NCBI RefSeq assembly: GCF_000006565.2
Contig: NC_031480.1
Location: 1,876,144-1,940,143 of the forward strand
Direction: 5' to 3'
Length of the DNA: 64,000 nt
Source of the DNA: Toxoplasma gondii ME49
Taxonomy: Eukaryota; Apicomplexa; Conoidasida; Eucoccidiorida; Sarcocystidae
Part shown: in pieces, positions 1-11,363 of the stretch
Position numbering within the stretch: position 1 is the stretch's first letter
How the letters are laid out: the number at the start of each line of letters is the position of its first letter
Notes under the pieces: model-generated
The model's input: the letters and a program-made list of their open reading frames with translations, nothing else
The model's database searches: none
What the model was told of the DNA's origin: nothing
Made by a program: the position numbers and the translations under genes

Positions 1-512
1 CTTGCCATTTTCTCTAATCATTTTTGAATGAATCATCACATGAGGCGTTGCTGGAGCGTTTTCTCGGGCCGACCGTGTCCGCCGGACGATCCTTGTAGCA
101 AGGTCATTGTTCCAGGGAGGGTGAGACTCCATATGTCATGTTTTGTCGAGCGATTATGGAACTGATTCAGTATCCGTTGCTGTGCGAGGAAAGGCATACT
201 ACTGTTGCCGTAACAGACAAGAGGGGGGAGGTTATAACAAATGGTGTTATTCTCAGCGTACGAAATGTCCGTTTGTCGGGTTTCCACAGAATGCCGAAAA
301 TGTCCGTGCTGGCGGACCTGTTGCCGTTTCAAAATTAAACATGCGATCGTGGGAGGCATCGGCACCAGTACCGAGTACCTCAGGGAGTCACGACTGTTAG
401 CGACCTGCCGGGGTAGTGTAGGTACACTGGATATCTGGCAGGTGGGTTTTTCGTATCCGTTGACCATCTAGAATTTCATGTTGTAATAGATGCGTTTTCG
501 GATGTTGCGACA
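1..512. other. left-edge region without a supported gene
   Basis: A minus-strand open frame of 143 codons covers 36-467, with shorter plus-strand frames over the same bases. None begins with a convincing signal or matches a family I know. I read it as upstream flank of the candidate gene at 513. Confidence 0.3.
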
Positions 513-1512
513 ATGTCGTCATACCTGGTTGCTTCCTGTCTTCTACTCGCACTGTCTAGCATGCAGCCGAGCGGGGCGGAGGGCTACCTCGTGAGCGATA
601 ACCGCGACGCTGCCCTTGCCCAGTTTGAAGCACACCACTTTTAGGAACCACCGGTCATGCCACAATTTATGAGTCCGCAGCGGCCTGGCAATGAAAACTT
701 CCCACCGAACACGGTAGTAGCCCCGGTTGCGGCGAACGTCGGGCTACAATATCAGCCCTGGTGAGCAATCTCAGGAAAACATTCGGTGCAGCACGTTCAA
801 CAGAGCAATCAGGTCCGGCTCGGATGCAGATGACTTGGAATATCCGACAGTAAACGTGCGTGTCACTTTGATTCGATCATACGTGGTGTTGGTACATGTG
901 TGTAACTTTCAGGTGCACTACAACTTCGAACCGAAAGACTGGAACAAGAAGAGAGACGAGCTACGCGGTTGGTGGTGTGTTTTTCTCTTGAGAGCCTGTG
1001 CACGGGGAAGGCGGCACACCTCCAGATAGAATCGCTTTTGATCGAGAGAAAAATAAATTCTTGGCCAACGCGGTAGGGGAAACAGCAACGGAACACAAAG
1101 GATCACCACTATGTTGCCGTATCCTCATAGGATCAGGACCAGGTACTGGCCAACGCTTGTGAAACGACGGAGGCTACGGTTAGGAGGCGACACGTTTGTG
1201 AGCGCAGGTGGACCTTCAAGATGTGATAGAAGGCCAAAACGCGCAGCTGCAAGGTCAGTGAACAGTGAGAAAATATAGCTACTTACATATTTGCTACGTG
1301 CAACAGGGATGACTGCTTTGCTTGTTGAGGAAGCAATGGAAGTAAGAAATCACTGTCTGTGTAGGCTTTAATCTGACGAAAATTTCGTGCAGGCAAAGAA
1401 TGCAGGTTAGTGGCCCCGTGCTCCTCAACCACTACCCAGTACTACCTGTGTACAACACCAGCTGCTGGAGTCGTCGCGAAGAAAATCCCGGAGGGTGTCA
1501 AAACAGGAACGG
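513..1512 (+). CDS. candidate secreted protein, multi-exon, 3' end not found
   Basis: The ATG at 513 starts a good signal peptide (MSSYLVASCLLLALSSMQPS). The frame meets a TAG at 642-644, but that TAG is also the end of a perfect GT-AG unit, 591-644 (gtgagc to ttttag, 54 nt), whose removal keeps the frame. Proposed exons are 513-590, 645-760, 792-849, 913-967 and 1462-1512. All junctions are GT-AG and phase-compatible, and the donors at 761 and 1513 are strong (gtgagc, gtgagt), while the donor at 968 (gttggt) is weak. The predicted protein is hydrophilic after the leader, with a Pro/Asn-rich part followed by a Lys/Arg/Asp-rich part. I do not recognise the family. A pseudogene with a premature TAG is the main alternative. 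Further 3' exons probably exist beyond 1512. Confidence 0.33.
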
Positions 1513-2362
1513 GTGAGTCCTGGGTTCTTTGCCTCTCATGTATTGCGGCTTTACTAGCCTTCAGCACTGGGAACAAGCGCGATGGAAAGCATCGAACCCC
1601 GTCTGAATGGTATGTACACCCCTGCCAAAAATAAAATGAAGTCCTTCTCCGGCTCGCACATTCGGAGCTATTCGGCGACACGTGACATTTTCGAGTGAGA
1701 CTTCTGTAAATACTGGTTTCTACATACCACAAAAGCTGACGACCCATGCGTGTGCAGGCATTTGGCAGACGAGTTTGTAGGCCGAAACCTCCGCAAAACA
1801 AAGTACCGTTGTGCCAATCACTTGCGGAACAGGCTGCTATGTGAACGGGAGCTACCAATACAAATCTGACAAGTTCAGTTGTGCTAGTGATGACATACTT
1901 TGCCCACGCCTTTGTGCTATCGGCCGTCTACGGGCCCTCGCCTTGGGCATGCCACAAGGGGGATTCCCTAAGTCAGTTCAACGTTTCAATATCCTGAAAT
2001 TTGCGTTATCATAGACGAAAGCGTCCTTCCTCGGGACCCTTCACATCCCCTAAATCGGTTCACTCAAATGGCAATACATCGACCAACATTTTATCTCCTT
2101 CGCACTGCATCAACACAATTGCTCGACTCTTGGAGCAATCCACTTCACCGCAACTCATGATATATGTGGATATTTGTGCAATTGCTACGACTGTGTTCTT
2201 ATAAAACAAAACTCGGCACGTGCAGCGGCAGTCGTTACTTGTTTCATCAGTATGCGGCTGGCACCATAACAGAAAACAGAAAGCGCTTGCTCTCGAATTG
2301 GGACACTATCGTTGCTGGAGACGGCCTTGAGCCACTATACTGCACTTACCAATTGAAATGGC
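1513..2362. other. unassigned region downstream of the first candidate gene
   Basis: Only short open frames are present. A donor-like gtatgt near 1610 follows a small open stretch that could be another exon of the gene starting at 513, but I could not choose between two frames. Confidence 0.25.
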
Positions 2363-3458
2363 TTAGCGCGTGCAAGAGAAGAACGAACTTATATCTGCAC
2401 ACTGCATACCCTTCGATCCGGATGGTTTCTTCCTGCCTTTCATGGGGACTACGCTCTTGCCAATATTGGGCCTTGTCGCCCTCGCATGCTCGAGGCGATA
2501 TGCACTGTCACCGTTCAAAGTGGGTGGTTTGTTTCTTTTCTTGTTCCATGTCGGGTGATCTGCAACGTTAGAAAAGACAGCATATTCCACAAAAAGCTTT
2601 TGTTCGTCCTCACTACCGCGACAACTTGAATGAGGCGAAAAGGGAAGCACACAGCCAACGAAGACAGAGTCCCCCTCCATCTTCCATATGAACAGGGCTA
2701 TTCCACTATTTCTACTACAGTAACTCACCAGAGCTCGTGCCACCAATCGTTTCAGCCGATGCCGAATTATTAAACGTATCATCAGCACGACTTGACAACT
2801 CCACATGACCGTCGTCATCGCTACTGCCGTCGGTGTCCAAAGCATACGAAACTCCTGAGTTGGCACACAGGATACTTCAAAGACGCTTTCAATCCAACTG
2901 TTCCTTGGTCCGAGTACTTTTCTAGATGTGTATTTGCACACTGCAATCGTACCAGGCACTCGGGAAAACAAATTAGAACCGTGCCATGCTCAGAAGGCCC
3001 ATCCAGTCGCGTCACTCTATGGTACTGATATTTCATGCCTGAATATGTCTACCTCGTCCACACCGGCCGTGACCGCCGCATCATCTGAACCACACAAATG
3101 CCAGAACTATCAATGTTATTGGCGCCAGTGACTCAATAGTCCACCAAACGTGAGTCCATTTGCTAACCAACGACTCACTGCCAGGCTACTCACCCTGAAA
3201 AATTGACATTTCCGCCCCGCCTTGCCGAATCATTGAGACTGAGACAGTGACAGAAACGTTACAGAAAGCGCCGATGAATAGCCAAAACGGTGGCTGCTTG
3301 CTCGTCAGCGTATACACACTCAAAAACATGTTTACCAGAGCAAGCGGAACTTGAGGAACTGACTTCACTTTCTGTGAGGAACTGACTTCACTTTCTGTCC
3401 GGGGCCACGGCGAATGTACACGCACAGTGAGGCTACAGAAGGGGAACAATTCTGACAT
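2363..3458 (-). CDS. candidate small membrane protein, three exons
   Basis: Reading the minus strand from ATG at 3458, exon 1 (3458-3194) ends CAG G before gtgagt, exon 2 (2854-2729) ends before another gtgagt, and exon 3 (2559-2363) follows a strong pyrimidine-rich acceptor and ends in TGA. Introns are 339 and 169 nt and both junctions are phase 1. The product would be 195 aa. Exon 1 has one or two hydrophobic segments (around PLALVNMFLSVYTLT and PFWLFIGAFCNVSVTVSVSM). Exon 2 is acidic and Ser-rich (TDGSSDDDGHVELSS). Exon 3 is Lys/Arg-rich. This looks like a membrane anchor with a charged tail, and I recognise no family. A possible acceptor 14 nt upstream of the ATG suggests a 5' UTR intron. 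A 23-bp tandem duplication lies inside exon 1. Confidence 0.4.
3353..3401. repeat. 23-bp direct tandem duplication
   Basis: The unit gaggaactgacttcactttc plus tgt occurs twice in a row. The unit length is not a multiple of three, so within the minus-strand candidate exon the two copies are read in different frames. This implies either a recent frameshifting change or that the exon model is wrong here. Confidence 0.8.
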
Positions 3459-3716
3459 GGTAATCAAATATCTCTGAATTCAGTGAACGTAACAAAATTG
3501 CTGTCGACAGCTGAAGCATCTTCGTCACCGTGAACCGCTTGTCCTCTCCTAATTCGAAGATTAGCTTACAGACATCCTCCTGCATTAGAGTGCTGCGCCC
3601 GCTTCGGTACGAATCAGCCAAGGACGCGAAACGGCGGAGGGCCAGAACCTAACCAAATACACACAAGGGATCCATATAACATCGGCATCCAGCCCTATAG
3701 CAAATTATTCACAATA

Positions 3717-4577
3717 TCATGAACAGCAGTTCGTGGGACGGCTGCTGCCGCTCCTCCCAGTGGGAACTGAGCACGAGAAGCTTAACGTAAAGCATGCTTT
3801 GTACGCACGGCCCGGGTGCTCAGGCAAGCATGATACCCGTCCTGTACTGCTACGTCCACAACCAGAACAGACAACAGTGTGTCGCTTCATGAGTCCTTCG
3901 CTGCCTCGAAAGTCCCGCAGGATAGGTGGAGACTCCAAGTCATTTGTCGAAATCTCTCAGTGAAGGGGCAGGCCGGTTCAACAGGGCTTACCATGGCGAG
4001 GTTCATCGTGCGGGCTGCGACAGCTGTAACCTGTGCACATATAGTCCCAATTTTGCTGCAAGCCAGCAACTAGGTTGTTTCTGATTCGGATGACAAAACA
4101 AACGCCTTCTGGATAAACATGTGCAGTCCAGGGTCAGGTTCGGTTCATTTCACGTCTCTCGATAATTACATCAGTGACCCTGTTCCTCTGACAACCTTTC
4201 CGGCATGGGCCACACGCCGTCTTGAAAGCTATGCCGCCGAGGTAGCAAGCGGCACCGACGTCAACCGGGAGCGCTTTGAATAATCTTTGTGGTCAGCGCA
4301 TGCCTCGTGAGAATCTCATTTGCACCCAACTGTCTTACTGTACCAGGTGTGGCTTGCAGCCAACGTTATGCGTCACAGCTTCCACACACCTCCACCAGTA
4401 ATCCATTAAGCGTGGTGATGATGAAACGTGAGGCCCAGGGAAGACTACTACCAACACGCTCTGAACTGCGATAAGACATTTGCATCGCGAACACTCGCGA
4501 TAAAAGTGGAAAATGGACGCGATGTCTCTCACTCGGGCAAGCGTCGGGTCAAGTTTGACAATCTTGTTGACTCGGGC
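3717..4577 (-). CDS. candidate Cys-containing protein, C-terminal exons only
   Basis: Three phase-compatible minus-strand exons can be joined: 4577-4452 (phase 0 in and out, after a cccacag acceptor), 4055-3992 (after gcttgcag, ending before gtaagc) and 3766-3717 (after gtgctcag, ending in TGA). Together they give 79 residues with several Cys (for example RECSRCKCLI and YMCTGYSCRS). The true start is not found; an ATG at 4824 in a different, partly overlapping frame opens MDVFLMLMLGRF and could belong to an earlier exon. No family is recognised. The small exons and the weak gtagta donor after the first exon make this speculative. Confidence 0.25.
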
Positions 4578-4824
4578 CTGTGGGAATAAGTCGCCGGCGT
4601 CCGGAAGACACCTTCTGCACGACACATTTGAAAACACAAGAATGTTTCTGCGTAGCAAAAGAGCCCTGCCCCGTGCGACTCTCGATCTCGGACACAAGGG
4701 TTCTACTGAAGTTGCTCGCCGCCAGCCTCAAACTTTGGAGCCCCGTGTGTTCAGTAGGATCTTGGAATATGCTTTTCCCCTTTTCTCCAAATCTACCGAG
4801 CATCAACATTAAGAACACATCCAT

Positions 4825-6273
4825 GAGGGCTCACCACGCATTCATGGCAACTTCGGGAGACAACCGATTGCCAAGCTGTGAGAAAGAAAGATATACTTCA
4901 GAAGCGACACGGAGTATCACAACTGTGTGGTATCCTCCTCCGCTGACCTGCCCACTGCTTAACGGTCATTCCGATGGAGTATCCGATTCAACCAGCACGC
5001 AGGGCAACGGCTTCTAATTCTGCAGGAGGGCTCACTTGTGACCTCCAGAAACCGTCGGATGCTTCGTCTCTCTTTCTTGCGCCTCCTTGTCGTGCCATAA
5101 AGCCTGAATGCCAGTCGCATTACCGGTAGGGTATGTTCCCAAAGAAAAACATTCCTGAGACTGCCTAAAACAGCAGACAGCGTCGCTGATGCTGAAATAT
5201 TTTTGCTGCAGTGTGAAATAGCAAGTATATCAGAGAGAAAAGCACCAAAACAGGCAGTATGCTGAGCGCTCGCTGATGTATAGCGCAATTTGTCTACACC
5301 AGCGAGCGAATAACGGTTAGAGTGTGGATTTCCTCGTTAAACGAGGCAGCATAAGATACAGTTCAGGCAAAATAGCTCTGATCACGTCACTAGCTTCTTC
5401 ACCTCCTGTTGGTACTCCTGCTTTTTCTCTCGCGCTTCTTCATAGTAGGCCTACAAAGAAGGGTGGACACAGGCTAGCCATGCAAGTTGCGAAAGTTGAA
5501 AAACCGCTGCCATGTTTTCTCGGACGAACTGTTCTCACCCGGCTCCAAGGAGGCTGCCGCTGGCGGCGAAGACACACACATATGATTTATTTGCGCAAAA
5601 GGAGATTTGGATATGCACGCATACGTACACATTGGAACCTGGTCTGTGGAGCCGGAAACACGTCCCATTACATTCTTAGGCGAACCGATCTGCTTCAAAC
5701 AGCACACCAGGCCGAGATACAGCGTTTTCCCCACCAAATTGAAATTACGTCGCCCTTCAACAGGTGGCGTTCGTGCCTAGTTAGCTTCCTCAGACACCAC
5801 AGCCTGTTCCCATACCTCGCAGTACCTACTTGAATTGTTGATGGATTATCATTGGGATATTCAAAGCATCATGGCGGTGCATTTCGTGTGATCGATATTG
5901 CAGACTTTTATCCCTACTGGAGGCACGTGTGACGTCTTGCAAATTGAAGCCTTACTACACAGGCCCCGAGAGCCTTACCGATCCCCCTCATGCATCTGTT
6001 TTGTGTGGAATCATGGTAATAGTTAACCGGAAACCACGAGGCAACATACCTTATGCTAGGCATCTGCTTGTGGACAGGCATGAACATTGGTCCATCTCGA
6101 TCCTCATATTCAAAGATAATTCTACATGAAAAATTTTAGAAGCACCGGACAGCCCAAGCTACGTATCTCACAAACAGCTTGTATTACGGAACACGCCCTT
6201 GATCCTTTTGAGAGATTCTAGAGATCCAAGGAACTGCCATCCACCGACAGTGTGTGTACGCTTTGTTCCTCAG
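4825..6273. other. unassigned region with scattered exon-like stretches
   Basis: A plus-strand open frame covers 5324-5833 but has no ATG near its start. Around 5904-6015 a stretch after the acceptor attgcag is open, ends before gtaata, and may be an exon upstream of the gene at 6274, although its phase fits that model only if a further exon exists between them. I cannot assemble a full gene. Confidence 0.2.
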
Positions 6274-7017
6274 ACTCAAGAATCTTCCCTGTTTATCATC
6301 TTCCTCACCTCGCGCTCTGCTGATGAGATGTTTCTCCACTTCTCACTAAGAGCTTTTTGGACCTCTCCGAGAGGAATCTGGACACGAAAGCAAAGTTCAG
6401 TAGAGCGACGATTCAGACTGGCTGAAGAAAAATTTCATACCTGGAGGCACGGTGAGTCTGACATCCACTCCCATTCTTCTGTCGACCACTGACGCCATGA
6501 AATAAACCGTCGCCTGTTAAAAGACAGGCCGCCCTTTGATAGACAGTCTTAGTTCTGAAACGCAGTGAGCACGACTGAAGAATCCTTCCCCATTCGGACT
6601 CAGGAACTCAAGGTCACAGTGCGATTGCTCCCTGGAAATGACAGACACGATCTCAAGCGCCACCAGTTCCTTGGCACCGACCAACTACAGACGAAAAAAC
6701 CAGAGTTATTCTATCAGTCCATGTACGAACGGTATCCTGCGGGCACACGATGGCGTTTCTCCAGCAGAGTTGTACCGGTTCTGCAATCCAGACTTTTCAT
6801 CACCATTGACTCTGTGGCTTACCCGCTCCCTCCCGCTCTCATTAGCAAGCTGCTGGCGGATGGTCGCCTGCTCTTTTTTTGCGAAAAGGAAATAAGCCGA
6901 CGGTGCCGCGCGAGACCTCTTGGCAGAATATCTGAGACATCCCACATATATATATATATATATATATACGAGGGGAAACGGTATCATCTGAAGCAAGGAG
7001 GGCAGTCGTTGCTGTGA
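6274..7017 (+). CDS. candidate two-exon gene fragment, function unknown
   Basis: Exon 6274-6451 follows a strong acceptor (tttgttcctcag) and ends before gtgagt in phase 1. Exon 6566-7017 follows aaacgcag and continues in the matching phase to TGA at 7015, giving about 210 codons over both exons. An internal ATG at 6328 could be the start, or upstream exons may be missing. The second exon is basic, then moderately hydrophobic, and near its end runs through an (AT)n tract read as alternating Ile-Tyr. No family is recognised. The 114-nt intron is short. The (AT)n tract may lie in 3' UTR if a donor before it is used. Confidence 0.3.
6946..6968. repeat. (AT)n microsatellite
   Basis: About 11 perfect AT units. 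Both strands translate it as Ile-Tyr repeats, which creates spurious open frames around it. Confidence 0.95.
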
Positions 7018-9532
7018 CGCTGGTTTTGAGTGTTAGCGTATGTTTGCAGCAACCCTGCGTATTTCGTGCAGACATTGCTTTGAGTCATGATGACGAACAA
7101 ACCGCGAAAACGAATGCAGTCCTGACAACAGAAGTGCCTCTCGGCGTCTGAGCAAGAATGTGCTACGCTGCAGAAGCTCTCGCTGATCAGAGGTACTCTG
7201 TAAATTTCTACCAAAAAAGGCGAGTGAAAGGTATGCGCTACGTCTGAGTGGTGAGCATCGCTGTTCGCCAGACAGGCAAAGACTGACGTTTCCTCGGAAG
7301 CCATTGTGACTGCGTTTTGCCTTGCCTCCCGTGGTTGATTCGGGGCACTCCCCGAGACGAAATGGTCGACGCAGCTGCAAAAAGGCAAGCGACTTCCAGG
7401 TCATGCTTGGACTGCGGGGTCGGGAGCGATGGTAATGACTCCCGAAATCAATGGGGAGTTGAAAGTGAGCATGGGAAAAGAAACGCGGGTCGACGACAAC
7501 TGCCTCGTCCGCCTAGTATGCCGGCCATCAGGTCCCGGCAGTCTAGAGACTGGAGGCCACAGAAAAATGGAGGCATTCACCTGAACTGACCACACAGATG
7601 GAAAACCCTTATCCGTGTATTGTCCAGTGTGGATCTAGAATGACACGGTGGTGGTGCCTCCACGTGGTGTTGCCTCTGTTCTGACCCGTTGCTGGTCCGT
7701 ACCGGGTATGGAGCGACAAGACCCCCTGCACGGGCACACACCAGCGAAGTGGACGGCGGCGCTTAACTACCAACAGAAATTGGAGTTTTCAGCCTCTGTA
7801 GAATGAGTGCGCCGGTACCATAGCGCCTCAGTAATGCAGAGGTACGGACAGTTGTTAAGATTACGAACCGGTACCCTCCAGCGCGCATGAGACCGGGGAG
7901 ACACGCTGAAATTTGGGAAGCAAGTACTCTCCGCCCCAAAATAACAGAAGTCGAAATGCCCAAAATGGCATTTTTTGTCCACCCCGGAAAAGCAGACAGA
8001 TACAGATAGACGAAGATCGTCCACTAAAGTGCACTGCTCAGGATTTTGACCAAGCTGGAGGGTAGCCTACTTTGAAGAAGGCGGTACAATTCGCAAAGGC
8101 GCAACAGCTTCCGTGTGGTCTTTACATCTATGGTTGTGGCCGGTTTCCTACAGGCAAAAAGTAAGTAGTTGTCCAGTTAGTGCCACAAAAAGCCTATGTT
8201 AGGACGATGCTGTCTTTCAGTGAGGTATGTGAGCGGAACCTCTGTGCATGGAGTACTCTTTCTCTAGAGACATACGTTGTATCTGAGTACCGTGGCAGTG
8301 CGGTGCGGCGTGCTCCAGTATGGTACTCCTTATTCGACGTACTGCAACCTCCGCATCGATACATCCACATTCCTGCCACCTTCAGGCGGAGTTTCACCGA
8401 ATGACACCCGTTTGACCTTCCCTATATGAAACCCTTCTTTAAAAGCATTTTTGGGGTCTAAATAGTCGTCCGTTGTTCTTTGCGGGCATGCCCAACAAGA
8501 AAGCTGTAGATTGAGGCAAGCCACGCGTTGCTTCTGCAGAGCTGCGTGCGGGAAGATCCCGTGCTGGAATTACCTTACCCACTCGGAGTGGCTGTGACGC
8601 TTGCGGTTAAGCTGATGGCACCGGTGGAAGGGAGTGGGGGAATGCGGTGACGTAGAACCTCCTAACTTAATCCTCTCGCCACTTCCTCCCTTTCAAGTTT
8701 TTCCTTCAAGCGAAGTGATTCCCTTCTAAAACTAGGTAATACACAGCATTTCTGTCCACGCAGAGTAATTCGGTTTCCACGCTAGGCGTGCCGTAGACGG
8801 GACCGCGTGTTCGTTGAGCCGCGGACAACGAGAGAGCGACCGCTGCCGTGTTGAAAACCTCCAGGTGAGAGACGAGACGAAAAGAGGTTCCCCCTTTTTT
8901 TTATGTATCAGAAGTGTCAAATATACAAGTATTGCGGCTCGCTAACAGCGGTGACATCGCGGCAGATAGGTTACGGCTGACATGAGAACCGATGACTGCA
9001 AGTCCGACTTGTGAGCAACAGGAGGCCGGCGCGGCTCAACCCATGCGCGTTGACAGTCGAATGGCCCTCTGTTTTTCAAGGCACACTTTTAAAGGAACGC
9101 CTAAATTCTGTGTCGTGGTCCTCGATCAGATCAGTACAGCAGCTTTCCGCTTGTTGTGTCAGCTGTGTCTTTTATCTTTCAGCGCCATGCGCTCTTGTCG
9201 TGGTGTCCAGCTTCTCCAGTTTTGCACAGCCAAAATGTCAAGCGCGGATTTAGGCACCAGAAGCGCACGAGTTTTCGTGGGCTCATCTTTGATATGCAGT
9301 CAAGATGTCATCAATTTCAGCGGATAGAAGGGCTTGTCACTGCGAATTGGAGTTCTGCAGCCGTGTTTTTGGAATGCGTTGTCTCGAGTTGGTTTCCGGT
9401 GCCCAGCTAAAGCCAACCCAATTACCACTTCACTAAGTAGTTTACCAGCAACTGAGTCTCTCCCATTTGGAAAAGTGACTTGATGTTTGTTCTTTCTGTG
9501 GTCTTTGTTCTGGACTGCACTCAGGTCTGAAA
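7018..9532. other. intergenic region upstream of the gene at 9533
   Basis: No convincing exon chain was found. A short hydrophilic open stretch near 7317-7589 lacks an ATG and recognisable domains. The last 500 bases before 9533 probably hold promoter and 5' UTR. A ctgcactcag acceptor ending at 9524, just before the ATG, suggests a 5' UTR intron. Confidence 0.35.
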
Positions 9533-11363
9533 ATGTCCACCTCAAACATTAATCCGCCCCGGGGTATTCTTCAGCCGAAGAGCCCCCGGGTGAGATCGAC
9601 ATCGCAGCAAAACGAAATTGCTGCCTCTTACTTCATGAATCCAGTAGTGAAGACCGCCAGAGTAGTTGAACCATTTTCGTTACCGAAGTACTTGTTCCCT
9701 CTCAATCGCAGCTCAGCCTCAAGTGCACGTGATACTCCGAGAAAGCACGAACTGGAGATTAACACCGTCCAGTCGATCCTGACCACGACACCCCCCCTCA
9801 GTGTTCCAGAGTCGGTGATTGACAGTGCTGCAAGTTCGCCGCGTTGTTATGCGGGATGGCCTGGAGACAGTGCACCAAGTTCGCCGCGGTCAGTTCGGTG
9901 GCAAGCGGCTGCACCTGCTCATCCAAATACTTCCGCTGGAGCTCTAGCTTGGTCGACAGAACCAGCGAAGTTGGTCGGGGTGCCTTCATACAACGCGACA
10001 AGAGCCAACACTTCGCCTTCGACCCCAGCTGCGCCGATCTCCGACAGTGTCGTATACTGCGAACCGCTGCAGACGGGTGAGTTTAACCGCTCGACTGATC
10101 ACAGAGAAAAGAAGTAACACGCTGCCATAGGAGTGAATTTCATCGATGGTGGAAATCTGTGTTGCTGAAGTGCGACTCAAAGATGGCTTGTCTGTAATCG
10201 AGGCTGAGTCAGGTTACTGGCGAGGTCTGATTCGTCACATCCGCAGGCGGCTGCATTTTCAGAGGGCCGTGGAACGCTTTTAGGGTATGGAGGACTTCAG
10301 CTGATACGTAAGTCGTAGAGCACCTGCTTCGGTGTCCTGTCGATCAGCAGAACCGCAGCCGCTTTTAGACAAGTCTGGCAAGGTGTTCACATACGACGAG
10401 ATCTACAAAAAAAGACAAGAATTTCTTGACCTAACGGGCGTGGCGCATCCTGAACAGGTAGGGGCTTTTTGTCTCCAGGATCAGTGATAGGATCTGGTGC
10501 AATGCTAACTGAACCTTGATCAGATCATCAGAGCAGACGGAGTCAATGTACGACCCAGGAGGTTTTTTTCGGGCAACAGCTCCTTGGAAATAACAATATT
10601 TTCTGCTCATCAATAGGCATGAGCGTCCATGTTGTGTCTCTCTGCGTATCGTGTGTGCGCAGCATGCACAACGAACGCCGGCCAAGGGCTCTTATTTAGA
10701 GCACTATCCAGTTCCGCCACCACTTGACGGGCACAATTTCAGTGGAGACGCTCTTCTGAGGAGTAGATTGAACCCATCCGACCCACTGTCCTACAGGAGG
10801 GAACAGGGCAACCCCGGTCATCCGGAAAAGTTCTACCATAACGACCTCATGCTGGACAACATCATGAGTAGGTCATACACAATCAGCCTGAGTCTATATA
10901 AAGAAGTTCTCTGCATTTGCAAAACATCGAGTTTGTCAACTATTCAAAAAGAAATAGTGCCGTGTAGCCCACCAGAAGAGTGGAAGGTTGTAGGTCAACA
11001 CAGTAGTGACTGGCGTTCATAGGAATACACGCTTCACTGAGGTGTGTCGGTTGTTTATTTGCCTGGTCGGTGTATGCAGTTCCAGGGAAAATGGGAGAAA
11101 TCTGCCCGGGTACCGTTTCCTCGTATGTGGACGTGCCGAATTTCGGACGCATGCAAGGCCTCTTTGCAAAACAAGCGGATGGCACGGTGTATCCGTTGAT
11201 CACGTTACCGAAAATGACACCCCACGATATCTTCAAAACTCTCGACAGGATGAAGGCCCAGCGTCGAAACGCGCGCCGCAGAAACCCCTTGCAGGCTCTC
11301 TTCTGCTGCCAGATAGCGGAGACAGAAGAAGAAGAGTACCAGTACAAGTATCGGTTGTTGTAA
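9533..11363 (+). CDS. novel 373-aa protein with SSPR motifs and a Cys-Cys tail, four exons
   Basis: Exons 9533-10076, 10369-10457, 10663-10867 and 11080-11363 join in perfect phase (1, 0, 1) through GT-AG introns (gtgagt, gtaggg and gtaggt donors) to TAA at 11361. Exon 1 alone is open for 181 codons from ATG. The N-terminal half is Ser/Pro-rich, with a twofold degenerate motif (SAASSPR and SAPSSPR, near residues 100-122) typical of proline-directed phosphosites. The second exon encodes a charged stretch (KVFTYDEIYKKRQEFL). The C-terminal third is well ordered (YVDVPNFGRMQGLFAK, then a basic run, then LFCCQIAETEEEEYQYKYRL). There is no signal peptide or membrane segment, so it is probably cytosolic or cytoskeletal; the vicinal Cys could be a lipidation site. 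The family is not recognised. Confidence 0.72.

Noticed and set aside
5324..5833. 169-codon plus-strand frame
   Set aside because: It starts at GTG, has its first ATG 52 codons in, and has a composition unlike the supported coding exons.
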